A stretch of 64,000 bases of DNA from Centroberyx gerrardi (Eukaryota > Chordata > Actinopteri > Beryciformes > Berycidae), in the NCBI RefSeq assembly GCF_048128805.1, contig NC_136005.1, positions 20,569,260-20,633,259 of the forward strand, read 5' to 3'. Below the pieces are notes generated by a model. That model searched no databases. It was not told the DNA's origin and worked only from the letters and a program-made list of their open reading frames with translations. Positions 13,886-23,799 of the stretch are shown one piece after another. The translations under genes and the position numbers were made by a program. Each line of letters opens with the position of its first letter. Positions within the stretch are counted from its first letter, which is position 1.

Positions 13886-16800
13886 AGTGCGTATGTGGAT
13901 ATGAGTTTCCATGTGCTATGCAGTCATCTGCCCTCCAGAGGATAATGGGAGGTGCAGTTCCTTATCTCTTACCACCCATCTTATTAACAGGCAGATGGAA
14001 TTATGGTCCGGCCCATTAAATCCTAATGAAGAGAGCAGCGGGTTATTTCTCCTCTGAGACACTACCTCCTCATCCATCATAACATCAGGATGTCTCTGTG
14101 TTCATGCGTATATGTTTACGCTTGTATTTGCAGAGAGAGAGGAGGGGAGGGGGGGAAGGAGAGAGAGATTGGTATGTGATTTTAACTAATGTTATTCATC
14201 AATGTCCTAGTAAAACTAATAGACTCCATCCCCAGGAAACTGCTTGTTCATGGTGGAGCCATCTTATTCATGAATCAGAACGAATGGCAACAAATTTAAC
14301 AGTAATGAGCCATATGTGCACATGATGTGGGAGCGCGTCATACTGCCTCTTGTTGATAAGATGTGAAATATGAAATTGCAGCATGTAAGTATTGGTTTAT
14401 AAATTCACCATAAACTGCTACTCTTACAGAATTGAGGCTAATAAATACAATAGTATTGCAATGTTGTATTTTGTCTGATGATTATTGTAACAGTGGAAAT
14501 CTATCAATGAAGGGCTTGTACCATTGAATAAATCCTATCTAAAATAGGAAGAGGAATATACAGTATATATATATTTTTTTCTTCTATCTTTCTCTTTCTT
14601 TTTTTAATTGGTTAATTAATCAAATACTCTGCCACACTGACCATCATTGACCTCCATCTTCCTTTGCCTTTTTATACTGTATCTATCCTCCCTCCAGTGA
14701 AGAGAAGGGACATTGAAAGCATGCAGTTTCATCTTTGTCTTTCCGTTTTCATTTCCTTGCCAACTGGCTGAAGTCCCTCCATTGTTGCCCTATCTCAGTA
14801 CGCAAACCTCCCCCATATATTTCAGATACTTGTCTGTTATCTTCCTGTGTTCCTTCCTCAGTCACTTATTTGGTCTGCCACTACCCCGCCTTTAAGTTTT
14901 TTTGGTTCAGATTTTATTTCCGCATATGCCTCCCAGTTGTATTTTTGCACTTGTATCCTCATATAGATCCTGGGATCTCCTGGGATACTTGTTGTTGGGG
15001 ACTTCTATTCCTCCCACTGAGAGGTTGATGTGTTTCCTAGGTTACATCTACAGGAACTGTACTGAGCGCGGCTGGTCAGAGCTCTACCCCACCTATGAGG
15101 AGGCCTGCGAGTTCGCCGAGGACACGGAGACAGAACCGGAGGTAGACGTATTTTATTTGTTTGTATTTAATTTATCATTTCTATGTGCCACCATGCAGCT
15201 GACCATACACTGTCTGTCAGTCCATTCACTGTATTTCACTTGTTTTTGCTCCTTCCTCGTTCGGACGTTCTCTCTGTCTGGCTGCCCTTGCAAATGTCAC
15301 TGGACCAGTGAGCGGCTGTTGTTGTTGTTAACAGGTCGAAGCTGCCAAACCATATTCCTATCAGTCCCAGCATCACTCCAGGCGGATATTTGAGGACCCA
15401 TCAGACAAAGCCTGTTTCACTGCTGCAGGCCAGTCGCACCACTGGGCTGGCTTGTGTGAGAGCAGACAGGAGTACGCTCATTTAGTCAATATGAGTTAGA
15501 GAGAAAGGAGCGAAAAGAAGAATATGACCGATACACAGAGAGGCAGAAAGAATGTCCCTTTGTCCTGCCTTGCACAACACCTCTCCTGCTATTTTATTAT
15601 GCCATTACTTTGTGCGTGTGTGTCTACAGTATGTGTGTATGTGTGCTTGCATGCATTGTTGTTGTTCTCTCTCAAACACGCTAAAAGTCTTCTGCCAAGT
15701 GTCGACCCCATTTCCATGCACAAAATGCTTGTGCAGGATTGGCACTTTTTCACAAGTAACTGCATTAGCACCAGCACAAATACAGCCGTGAGTGTGCTAA
15801 TTAACCACTTTGTCTCCCACCAGACAGAAATAAAACAGCAGCTCCTGACTGCCAATATCCAACTTGTGCACCATTTCCTTTGATTTTAATTAACATTTAA
15901 TTGATAGGGTGAGGTGAAGAGTGTGAGCATGCAGTGAGGTAAGTGTTAGTTCTTGTTATTAGAGCCTAAAAGTGGTTTAAAGCCCTTCTTTCTTTCTTTT
16001 TTTTTTCATTTCAGACGACATACTTCTCCAACTTCAAACAGGTGTACACCGCTGGCTACGCCACCTCCCTCATCTCTCTCATATCTGCCATTTTTGTCTT
16101 CACTGTGTTCAGGTAACACTGTTTTTTTTACTTACACAAAGAACCTGTCTATAAGAAGGTCAATTCTCCAGAACTGATCCCACCACCATCATTTCTAACT
16201 ACTAGAATATAAAAAAGAGGTCTTTGGAAAATATTCACAAATATCTCAAATGGGTTTCATGGTGCATTCCATTACACTCAGAACCGTAGAAAAACGACTT
16301 CCAACACGGAAAAGTGCAACAGAACGGTCATTCAAGTCGGAATTCCCAGTCAGAAATTCGGGCAAGATTCATTCCGCCCGAGTTCTCCGACATAAACAAA
16401 GCTGACGTCACAGCATCAATTTGTACTTAATAAAACTTGATTTTACTTGATATGTAGTTTTTGTGTTAGGAAAACGTGTTGTAACAACTTTGTAGTTTCA
16501 ATTTGAAACATAATTCAGTGACTTGTGCTTCGTTAGAAGTCTTTGCTGTATGAACTAGCCTGCTAACGTTACTAGAGCTGTCAGATAGCTACCGTTAACA
16601 TTAATGGGCAAAGGCTGTTGCGTCCATGTTTTCCCGAGAAGACTCACTGGAACGCAATTAGATCGGAAGTCAGTAATTCCAACTTGGAACTATTGACTTC
16701 TGACTTCCAATGGAATGCACCATAAGACACGGTACTCTCCTTTCAGGAAATGACATCACTCAGGCAGGAAGTGTTTCTCTGCCCTACAGGAAGTTCCACT

Positions 16801-17342
16801 GCACCAGGAACTACATCCACATCAACCTGTTCTCCTCCTTCATCTTGAGAGCCAGCGCCGTCTTCATTAAAGATGGGGTGCTCTTCTCTGACGAGAACCT
16901 GGACCACTGCTTCATGTCTACTGTGAGTGTGAGAACGTGCAGCTCCATTAGGCCTACTTACCATGACAGATTTATATATATAACTCATGTCTAGCTGCTA
17001 TATGTGCAAACCGTACACTTTGAAACTGAGAGCTAAGTTACACACAGGCAGTCAGGGGAGAGATTACCTGCAGTGCATTTTTTCGGACACGAATCTCAGC
17101 AGCTCAGAAGGGCTTATTAATGTCGAGAGCAGAAAGTCTGATTGAAGCGCTGAAAGTGAATGAGCCGAGCCTGCGAGAGCATTAATGATGAGTGTCTCTC
17201 CTCCTATATTTTTCCACTGATAGGGCTGCTCGGAGTGAAGCCAAGTGTCCCTGTTGTGAGGCTGCGAGTGGACGAGCATCAGCACATCACTGTGACTCAT
17301 TAGGGAGGATGTGAGACAGAAGGTGAAAAGGGCCATACAGTC

Positions 17343-17384
<42 letters not shown>

Positions 17385-17508
17385 CTTGCGTTCTGTCAGA
17401 GCCACAAACCTCTTTCGAGAGTAAATCCTGCTCGTTGAGGCCAGATAGAGGGATAAGAGAGGGAAACATAAAGTAAGAAGAAGGCAACAGACTTCGGATG
17501 GATTGGTG

Positions 17509-17572
<64 letters not shown>

Positions 17573-18212
17573 GATAGGGTTAATGAGAGAGTGAAAGGGC
17601 TTCTCCGGTGGTCGCGAAGCCTTTTCTGTGAGAGCTTTAGAACGGCCACCCTGGCCTCACACAGACGCAGTGGCTTCGACCTTGATTGTGTGTGTGTAAT
17701 TATAATTCTCATACAGACACGCACACACACACGCACACACTCAATCAGTATCTCACCAAGCAGAGAATTTAAGCCCTTCATATGAAAGGTGACAAATTAA
17801 TATCAGGCGTCCGCTATTATCATCTGTGCCTCCGAACGTATCATCGTTACAGAACTCTCCATGACTCACAAATTGATGGGAAAGGTCATTACCATTACGA
17901 GCGCTCGGGCTAAATGAGATCCGCAGACTAATCTGACCGTCGCGGCTATTGTTGTTTTGTCCTGCAGACATCCTGCAAATCAGCAGTGGCGTTCTTCCAG
18001 TTCAGCATCCTGGCCAACTACTTCTGGCTGCTGGTGGAGGGCATGTACCTGCAGACCCTGCTGGCTCTCACCTTCGTCTCCCAGAAGAAATACTTCTGGT
18101 GGTACATACTCATCGGCTGGGGTGGGTGACCCCGCTATTCAGGAAACCAGGGCTTCCTGAACCGCTCTTCCTCTTTTTCTTGTCTGTTTCTGTTTCAGTT
18201 CAGGATCTCCCT

Positions 18213-18277
<65 letters not shown>

Positions 18278-20228
18278 AGACCTCTTCTTTGTCTCTTAGC
18301 TAATGGCCATGTCACTCTGTTTGTGCCTCCCAGGTCTCCCAACTACAATCATAATGGCGTGGGTCCTGACTCGAAACTTCTACGATAACAAGGGGTGAGG
18401 ATTAATGAAACTGCTGCATTCCTTATAAGAAACTTTGAAGATAGACAAATAAATGTACTCACCTTACCTCCCAGTGAGGTCCAGTTTCATTATGTCCCTG
18501 ATAGAAACTTCATACTTACACCACAGGTTCCCAGATGATCTGATTAGATTTTGAAGCACCTTGCTGAATAAATTTGCAATGAGGAAAAACTGATTTTCTT
18601 GAAACTCCTCTAACTCCTTAATACATTAAGATATGGAGTTCATATTAATGCCGCCCATTTGTTATGTGAAGACAAGTACGTTGACATACATACAGTAGAA
18701 AATTTTGCCAATTGATGCATTAATTAGCTTAATTAATGACCTCATTATCATAACTGCTTACCGTATGTTTAGTTTATCAGGCTGATTATGGTGGGACATT
18801 AGGCAGCTCAAGTGCCTCTTGTTTTATGGTTGTAACTAGACACAATGCATGAGAAGATCTATTGTGTTCATTGGATCTGTGTAATTTCTGTTTCCATGCT
18901 TCTGTGTGTATGTGTGTGTATGCGCGCGCATGTGTCTATGTGTGTCTTTGTTGTCTGTGTGTGCTCGTCCAGCAATTATCTTCACAACTGTTCAAGATAC
19001 AGCCATGAAACAAAAACCAGAGTCCTCAAAAGGGCCGGGGGAAAAAAGATAATCCATGTCTTTGACTTAGAAAGGAGCAGCTTACAAGGATTTGCATGAT
19101 AATATTTAGCACACTGTACTGGCTGTGGACAGTGAACAGTCGTATGTTACAAAGCCTTAGTCTTTGTCGGGGATGTACAATGTTGCAGTCCTCCTCTTGT
19201 TTGTCTTATTATTGTCTCTTGTCTGTCTCAGCTGCTGGGATGACACAGATGTGGCCTTCATCTGGTGGATCATTAAAGGGCCAATAACTGCATCACTACT
19301 GGTGAGTAGCCTAGAGAACCATTATAGTGGTACCTATAGAGCTGAGCGAACAGGGAACTCGGCTGATGTGTGGATGGTCATCAAGCTTGTTGGCCGAGAA
19401 AAGTTTGCCACAGCTGAACTTGGCCATCAACAGCCAATCAGAATTTCCTACCGATGTGATTTTGTTCCACGAACAATAGCTCTGCCTGGCAAGTGCAGAA
19501 TGGACGCTAAGTTGATTACATCTATTCAAAGCTTCCCAATTCCCTACAACTTATTTTGAAAGACTAGAGGAATGATCGACTCAAAAACAAAAACTTAGAG
19601 AATGGATGCATCCACTGTTGCGGTCGATGGTAAGTTTTGAAGTCATGTTATTGAGGTTTTTTTTAAATTGTTTATTTTTGATTAATGCTAATGAATTAGT
19701 GCTTGCGTTAACTCATTAAAACAATGTAACATCATGAAAGACAATGTCAAAGCCGTGAAAAATACATGATTTGACTGTTCAAAACTTTCTAGCTGCACAA
19801 GACCACAAGCCTTGCACCTCCCGCAGTCTGTCAGAACCGAACATCAACAAAGTCGCCCACAGTGTGAATGCGGGGTTAGGCAGTTATTCTGTGTTCTTTT
19901 TGAATGATGTAAATCAAACCTTATGTATCTCAAAAGCCAGAACATTTTTTGCACCTTCAGGAGAATAATTTGAATATTCTAAAACAAATCTTCACAGGTA
20001 TGATGCATCAATGCAGCAGCAGTGCAACATCCAATTAGAATAAATAAATAAATAAATCTTGGCTACATCTGTACAAATACCATGGTGCCTTGCTCACAGT
20101 TCGCTTGATGCCTCTCCATTTGTGACATATAGGTGAACTTCATCATCTTTATCAATGTGATCCGCATTCTGGTCCAGAAGCTGAAGTCTCCTGGTGTCGG
20201 CGGCAATGACACCAGCCACTTCATGTAA

Positions 20229-20277
<49 letters not shown>

Positions 20278-20419
20278 GTAATGAATTATAATTCAATGCA
20301 CAAGAATAGAGTGTAAAAATAGTGAGAAGAGATGGCTTTGTTTCCATCTGGGGGAATTCTCTAGCCTTTTGCCCAGTGAGTGAATGAGTGAGCTTCAGAT
20401 CACAGGCCATTGGCTGGTT

Positions 20420-20466
<47 letters not shown>

Positions 20467-21418
20467 CATTGTGTTTCTTTTCTATGGTGTGTGTGCAGGA
20501 GACTGGCCAAATCCACTCTGTTCCTTATCCCTCTGTTTGGGATGCACTATATGGTGTTTGCCTTCCTGCCAGAAAACACAGGAGCAGAGGCTCGCATCTT
20601 CATAGAGCTTGGCCTGGGATCCTTCCAGGTATGTGTGATGTGAGGTGTGTGATGGAGTCAAGTTCAACTTTATTAGCCATTTGTATGAATGGAGATATGT
20701 AGAGTTGGAATTTTGGGGAGTGTAATGTACAAAGATAACAATCACATACTGTAACATACAACACGGAGACAAATGGAATAAAAGAAGTAAAAAAAAAACA
20801 GAAGTGTAAAACAAGTGTAATTAAAATAGAGCTGCCATGAAAATATAAAGTGCCAGTTCCCTTTATATAAGCATGCTCAGGATGCACACCACAGTTTTGG
20901 ATAATATGTTTCTGTTCCCTAGGGATTTGTTGTGGCCCTGCTCTACTGTTTCCTGAATGGAGAGGTAAGCAAAGCATCCTTCCGCATGTCATCATGCTGT
21001 CATTATGAAGACGCAGTTAAAATTAGCTATGGAGTGCAAAGTTCATGCTACTTCATTATTACTGTGTAATATACTTGAACTCTAGTAACTATTAATCTTA
21101 GAGTGAAGACGAGGAAGAAGGGAAACGTGTGTGTTTGTGTTTTGTGTTTTAATCATCGTCGGTGTGTGTGCGTGTGTGTGTGTGTGGGGGTGTGTGTGCG
21201 TGTGTGTTCAGGTGCAGACAGAACTGAAGAAGAGGTTTTGGAAGTGGCAGACCCAGAGCTATCTGAGCTACAGCAAAAGGCGGCGTACTTTGTTCATTGA
21301 GAGCAGCACTGTCACTCAGATATCCGTCCTGGACAAGTCCAGCCCCAAAGAGCAGCCGGGCTCGGAAACACACATGCTCACACACACCGTCACACCCAGT
21401 ACTGTCTCATCTGTCTGA
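2500..21418 (+). CDS. ghrhr: Growth-hormone-releasing-hormone receptor, 13 coding exons (class B1 GPCR)
   Basis: Joined exons: 2500-2557, 5773-5871, 11834-11941, 15041-15141, 16015-16112, 16790-16922, 17968-18121, 18334-18394, 19232-19301, 20133-20224, 20499-20628, 20923-20964, 21212-21418. They give 1353 nt, 450 residues plus TGA; all junctions are GT/AG and keep frame. Order: signal peptide, Cys-rich hormone-binding domain (about 20-122), seven TM helices (about 128-382), basic 68-residue tail. Seen: HPDC start, WDDIRCW, RNCT, ICL1 [17 protein letters not shown] in TM3, GCWDD in ECL2 to pair with TSC before TM3, [19 protein letters not shown] in TM6, [19 protein letters not shown] in TM7/helix 8. 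Known family role: Gs-coupled plasma-membrane receptor for GHRH, driving pituitary cAMP and growth-hormone release. GHRHR is preferred over VPAC or secretin receptors because of [15 protein letters not shown] and its position beside the PAC1 gene. The second fish paralogue (GHRHR2/PRP receptor) is not excluded. Confidence 0.82.
2558..5772 (+). other. ghrhr: ghrhr intron 1
   Basis: Contains a 68-bp GA repeat (2671-2738), a C-run joined to CA (3694-3726) and CA tracts near 4068-4112 and 4871-4902. No further exon or transposon was recognised. Confidence 0.75.
2671..2738. repeat. GA microsatellite in ghrhr intron 1
   Basis: 68 bp of GA starting 113 bp after the exon 1 donor. Confidence 0.95.
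5773..5871 (+). CDS. ghrhr: ghrhr exon 2: start of hormone-binding domain
   Basis: Residues 20-52, with the HPDC and QEDC cysteines and an NHS glycosylation sequon. Two acceptors lie 4 nt apart (cag-acag). Only the second restores the exon 1 frame (G+AA, Glu). The donor G|gtctgt is weaker than consensus. Confidence 0.85.
8076..8157. repeat. Compound TG/GA/TG microsatellite
   Basis: TG, then GAGA/GACA, then TG again; in ghrhr intron 2. Confidence 0.9.
10085..10275. promoter_or_regulatory. CpG-rich patch inside ghrhr intron 2
   Basis: Many CpGs (GCCGGGTCGAG, GGCGGCGG, CGACGGAGGCCGCGG, GTGCGAGG) in an AT-rich intron. This could be an internal promoter or enhancer, or just a GC-rich repeat remnant. 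Function is inferred only. Confidence 0.3.
10976..11299. mobile_element. 324-bp inverted-repeat element built of GGGCCC/GCCCAC motifs
   Basis: Perfect 16-bp terminal inverted repeats: CCCAGCAAACAAGCCC at the left, its complement at the right. The interior is a patchwork of GTGGGC, GCCCAC and GGGCCC palindromes, including tatGGGCCCcata. No transposase. No convincing target-site duplication. Probably a non-autonomous DNA transposon. Confidence 0.75.
11834..11941 (+). CDS. ghrhr: ghrhr exon 3: core of extracellular domain
   Basis: Residues 53-88. Carries [12 protein letters not shown], the class B Cys/Trp signature that packs the peptide-binding fold, and an NVS sequon. Acceptor cccag, donor G|gtaact. 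Confidence 0.92.
11942..15040 (+). other. ghrhr: ghrhr intron 3
   Basis: Contains CA/TG repeats near 12621-12642, 13457-13497 and 13852-13886. A 115-codon open frame at 13070-13417 has no splice logic or recognisable domain. No gene supported. Confidence 0.7.
15041..15141 (+). CDS. ghrhr: ghrhr exon 4: end of extracellular domain
   Basis: Residues 89-122: [16 protein letters not shown] with the last disulphide cysteines (RNC, EAC), then an acidic stalk ending ETEPE before TM1. Acceptor ttcctag, donor GAG|gtagac, phase 0. Confidence 0.92.
15335..15499 (+). other. Candidate alternative terminal exon of ghrhr (soluble ectodomain?)
   Basis: Follows a good acceptor (gttgttaacag) 193 bp after exon 4. 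In the phase 0 left by exon 4 it stays open for 54 codons ([20 protein letters not shown]...) before TAG. Use would give a receptor ectodomain with a new tail and no membrane segment. Chance openness is quite possible; no polyadenylation signal was identified. Confidence 0.2.
16015..16112 (+). CDS. ghrhr: ghrhr exon 5: TM1
   Basis: Residues 123-154: [19 protein letters not shown] and the rest of TM1. Preceded by a long T/C tract and tttcag; donor AG|gtaaca. The 98 nt length equals that of the matching PAC1 exon. Confidence 0.95.
16260..16722. mobile_element. 463-bp MITE-like element before ghrhr exon 6
   Basis: Terminal inverted repeats TGGTGCATTCCATT / AATGGAATGCACCA. The subterminal parts share further inverted similarity (GACTTCC / GGAAGTC blocks). 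No coding capacity and no clear target duplication. It lies wholly in intron 5. Confidence 0.7.
16790..16922 (+). CDS. ghrhr: ghrhr exon 6: ICL1, TM2, ECL1
   Basis: Residues 155-199: [15 protein letters not shown], with the TM2 histidine typical of class B, through DHCFMST. A short inverted-repeat element ends only 67 bp upstream of the acceptor. Confidence 0.95.
17346..17381. repeat. GA microsatellite in ghrhr intron 6
   Basis: 36 bp of GA. Confidence 0.9.
17511..17566. repeat. TG microsatellite in ghrhr intron 6
   Basis: 56 bp of pure GT followed by a GGGG run. Confidence 0.95.
17968..18121 (+). CDS. ghrhr: ghrhr exon 7: TM3 to TM4
   Basis: Residues 200-250: TSC (ECL1 cysteine), [19 protein letters not shown] with the conserved TM3 glutamate, then [12 protein letters not shown] of TM4. 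154 nt, the class B standard. Donor G|gtgggt. Confidence 0.95.
18215..18273. repeat. TC microsatellite before ghrhr exon 8
   Basis: 59 bp of TC within a 212-nt intron, ending 60 bp upstream of the exon 8 acceptor. Confidence 0.95.
18334..18394 (+). CDS. ghrhr: ghrhr exon 8: end of TM4 into ECL2
   Basis: Residues 251-270: [20 protein letters not shown]. 61 nt, same as the PAC1 exon. Its 212-nt upstream intron contains a 59-bp TC repeat. Confidence 0.93.
19232..19301 (+). CDS. ghrhr: ghrhr exon 9: ECL2 and start of TM5
   Basis: Residues 271-294: [20 protein letters not shown]. The Cys pairs with TM3 and Trp-Asp is characteristic of class B ECL2. 70 nt; donor CTG|gtgagt. Confidence 0.95.
20133..20224 (+). 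CDS. ghrhr: ghrhr exon 10: TM5 and ICL3
   Basis: Residues 295-324: [20 protein letters not shown] and GGNDTSHF, the RKLxxP-type ICL3 used for Gs contact. 92 nt. A CA repeat begins five bases into the intron. Confidence 0.95.
20230..20272. repeat. CA microsatellite at ghrhr exon 10 donor
   Basis: 43 bp of CA beginning directly after gtaaga. Confidence 0.95.
20421..20464. repeat. CA microsatellite before ghrhr exon 11 acceptor
   Basis: 44 bp of CA, 34 nt from the exon 11 acceptor; second CA block of the same 274-nt intron. Confidence 0.95.
20499..20628 (+). CDS. ghrhr: ghrhr exon 11: TM6, ECL3, start of TM7
   Basis: Residues 325-368: [23 protein letters not shown]3, and [10 protein letters not shown]. 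130 nt. KSTLxLIPLFG is the family TM6 hallmark. Confidence 0.96.
20649..20800. mobile_element. Possible retroelement 3' tail remnant
   Basis: A block reading AAGTTCAACTTTATTAGCC followed by an A-rich stretch resembles the low-complexity tails of fish LINE/RTE copies. The resemblance is from memory and weak. It lies in ghrhr intron 11. Confidence 0.25.
20923..20964 (+). CDS. ghrhr: ghrhr exon 12: TM7 and helix 8 start
   Basis: Residues 369-382, [14 protein letters not shown]. This 42-nt exon is the most conserved class B1 micro-exon. Acceptor ccctag, donor GAG|gtaagc. Confidence 0.95.
21162..21208. repeat. TG-rich microsatellite at ghrhr exon 13 acceptor
   Basis: Interrupted TG repeat running to within four bases of the exon 13 start. 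Confidence 0.9.
21212..21418 (+). CDS. ghrhr: ghrhr exon 13: helix 8 and cytoplasmic tail
   Basis: Residues 383-450: [20 protein letters not shown], then RRR and a Ser/Thr-rich tail ending STVSSV and TGA. The tail is longer than that of human GHRHR. The acceptor is preceded directly by a 47-bp TG-rich repeat. Confidence 0.92.
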   Translation: MQTELKKRFWKWQTQSYLSYSKRRRTLFIESSTVTQISVLDKSSPKEQPGSETHMLTHTVTPSTVSSV

Positions 21419-23600
21419 GAAACAGCCAACAGCCAACAAATCCTTTTTTCTTGTCCTTCTGGTTATCATTACAACACTTCTGCTTGCTATTTTGATGACC
21501 TTCTGAGCAAGTGACCAAACCATAGACCCTTGAATGTCTGAGATATCTTTTACTGCAGGTGGTACAATATTTCTGCAGAATCCTACAAGATCTGCCAAAT
21601 TTACTACAGTGTTACCCAGTACAGTATACATTTTATCAATCCTCATCATCACACATCATTTCCATGAAAACTCTCCCCCATGGCATTGATTATTCTGTGT
21701 ATGGGTTGCTGCTGAAGTGATAAAGGCTGCTTTAGTAGCACGGACAGAAAGAGAGGTCACATCTTTTATTCCCATTTGTCAGAAAACATTATTCGTGACC
21801 TTAATGGTTTCAATAGGTTTTCCATTTTTCAGCGCAAGAGCAAACTAACTGAGCTTTTGTTTGACCCATACTGCCCAAAAAAGGAGAGCTGCAGTAACTA
21901 CATTTTGTGTGTTTTAAATGTCAAAGGTCATGACTAGTGTTTAGAGTTCATCTGAACAGAAATCATACCCATAAATGTTACGAAATGACTTACTGTTCAT
22001 TTCTGTACCAACAATACTTGTGTTGAGACAGGAGATAATCTTTGAAGTCATTTTCTTCTGCCACTAATCATGCAGTTACTGCTCCTTGGTTTTGTAGGGC
22101 AGCATAGATGTCATTTTTCCACAACAACTTTAACCTTATGGATTGCAGTTACATGCAACTAGTGCCGTTCATTAAAATGTTTGGACATTGCCAGCAGTGC
22201 TAGCCATGGTACTTCCACAACAATGCTGCTCCATCACTGCTGTTACTGGTGATTCAGCGCCACCCGGTCTCTTGAATGTCGGGCATTCCACTATAGTCAT
22301 GTTACGGAGGGCATTCTTTCAGATTGGACACTTTCTTAGTTCAAGGGAAGATGCCCATTTTACAACCTGGCCGAACTCTATCAATGGCTCTGCATGCAAC
22401 ATGTTGCACAGTGCATTAGCGCACATCTGGAGCACTCGACTGTAAAAGCTATTTATTCCACAGATTGTTGTTTTTATGTCTTTGTGTGATAATGTAAAAT
22501 AGACCTGAACTAGAGGTTACATGTATTTTATGAGAGTATTACATTTCCTACACCAGATTTATACACTGCTACCGGAGTAAATGACCACACTACTGTAAAA
22601 AACATTCAAAAAGCATCAAAAGGCAATCAACGACCTACTTTAAATAAGATAACGCTTTTATTTATATGTTCAAAGTAGATAATTTAAATTGTATTCTCAT
22701 ATGCTGTAAAATTGCAAATGCAGAGAGAATTGTACATTTTCTTTTGTTGTTGTTATGAATGGTTTAGTGATACCCAGTTATTGATTTCTAGGCTAATACT
22801 AATCCACAACCTATTTCCTCTGAAGAATCACTTTGGGACCGCATAGATGAGCTGTTTTCAAGCTACTGGCTTACAGTGTCTACTGTACATATCTATGCTT
22901 TGATTTAATATGTCTCTCTATGCTTTGACTTGGTAGGCAATGTGCAGGTATATTAGATGGAAGGGAAAAGAAGATTACTCAGTCACTGACCACTAGAGTG
23001 CCTTTACCACATAACCCACTGTTTCTCTTCAGTTCAGCTGAATTGAACCTAGGTTTAATTTAAATATCGATGTAATCTTGTAACAAAATCATATATTTAA
23101 GATTGTGATACTATGCCGCATACTTGAGTCTATATTTTGAGCAGCATAATGGATGTGCTTCTGTATTGCATTGGATTCACATTTTGACAAGAACATTGTG
23201 CTGAAATGAACAAAGCTTTTATCGACTGTAACTTTGTTCGGCCAGCAAGTGGGGGATGATATTGATTGAGCAATTTTGATTTGATCTTTCTGATGGAGAG
23301 CTCTTTGTGTTGTGTCTGGAACTTGTTTTTTTTTTTTTTTTTTTTTTTTGATTACATGCATTTACAGTGCCAGCATGAACAATGAAGTCTTTTTTCTTTC
23401 TCTTCCTTGCAAAAGTGAGCAGTGAAGTGAACTTTTCCCTTGCAGGTTCCGGTATACTACATGAATAGAAGTTTCTGGTCTGGTGTTTTCTTTGGGATGG
23501 GGAAGAAGATTAACTGTACCCAATACTACAGGACATTTGAATATGTATGATACTAACAAAAACACAATAACATTGAGCCAACAAGTTAAAAACATTTAAT
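21419..23600 (+). other. Probable ghrhr 3' UTR and convergent intergenic DNA
   Basis: AT-rich, non-repetitive DNA after the ghrhr stop. An ATTAAA at 22171-22176 is a possible polyadenylation signal. A 24-T run lies near 23325-23349. No coding exon recognised. Confidence 0.45.
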
Positions 23601-23799
23601 GTTGATAATTCCATAATGTACAAAAACCCTTCTAATATGTACACCAAAACACAAAGATAAAATCGTATACTGTGCAGTCAAAGAGATCAAATGAAAAAGA
23701 TGAGCTTATGACCTGATAGAGGCAGGCTGTGGTCACAGATGAGCTTTGCAGAGTAGACTAAGTGCTTTCCTGTACAAAAGTTACATTTACATTCAGCCA

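Noticed and set aside
14902..15393. 163-codon open frame overlapping ghrhr exon 4
   Set aside because: Only 15041-15141 is bounded by splice sites and shows family motifs; the rest is intron read-through.
19302..19560. Sequence after ghrhr exon 9 as a further coding segment
   Set aside because: The open frame is read-through past a consensus gtgagt donor, and the next family exon resumes at 20133.
22188..22445. 85-codon open frame after the ghrhr stop
   Set aside because: Lies in the probable 3' UTR, with no motif or splice logic.
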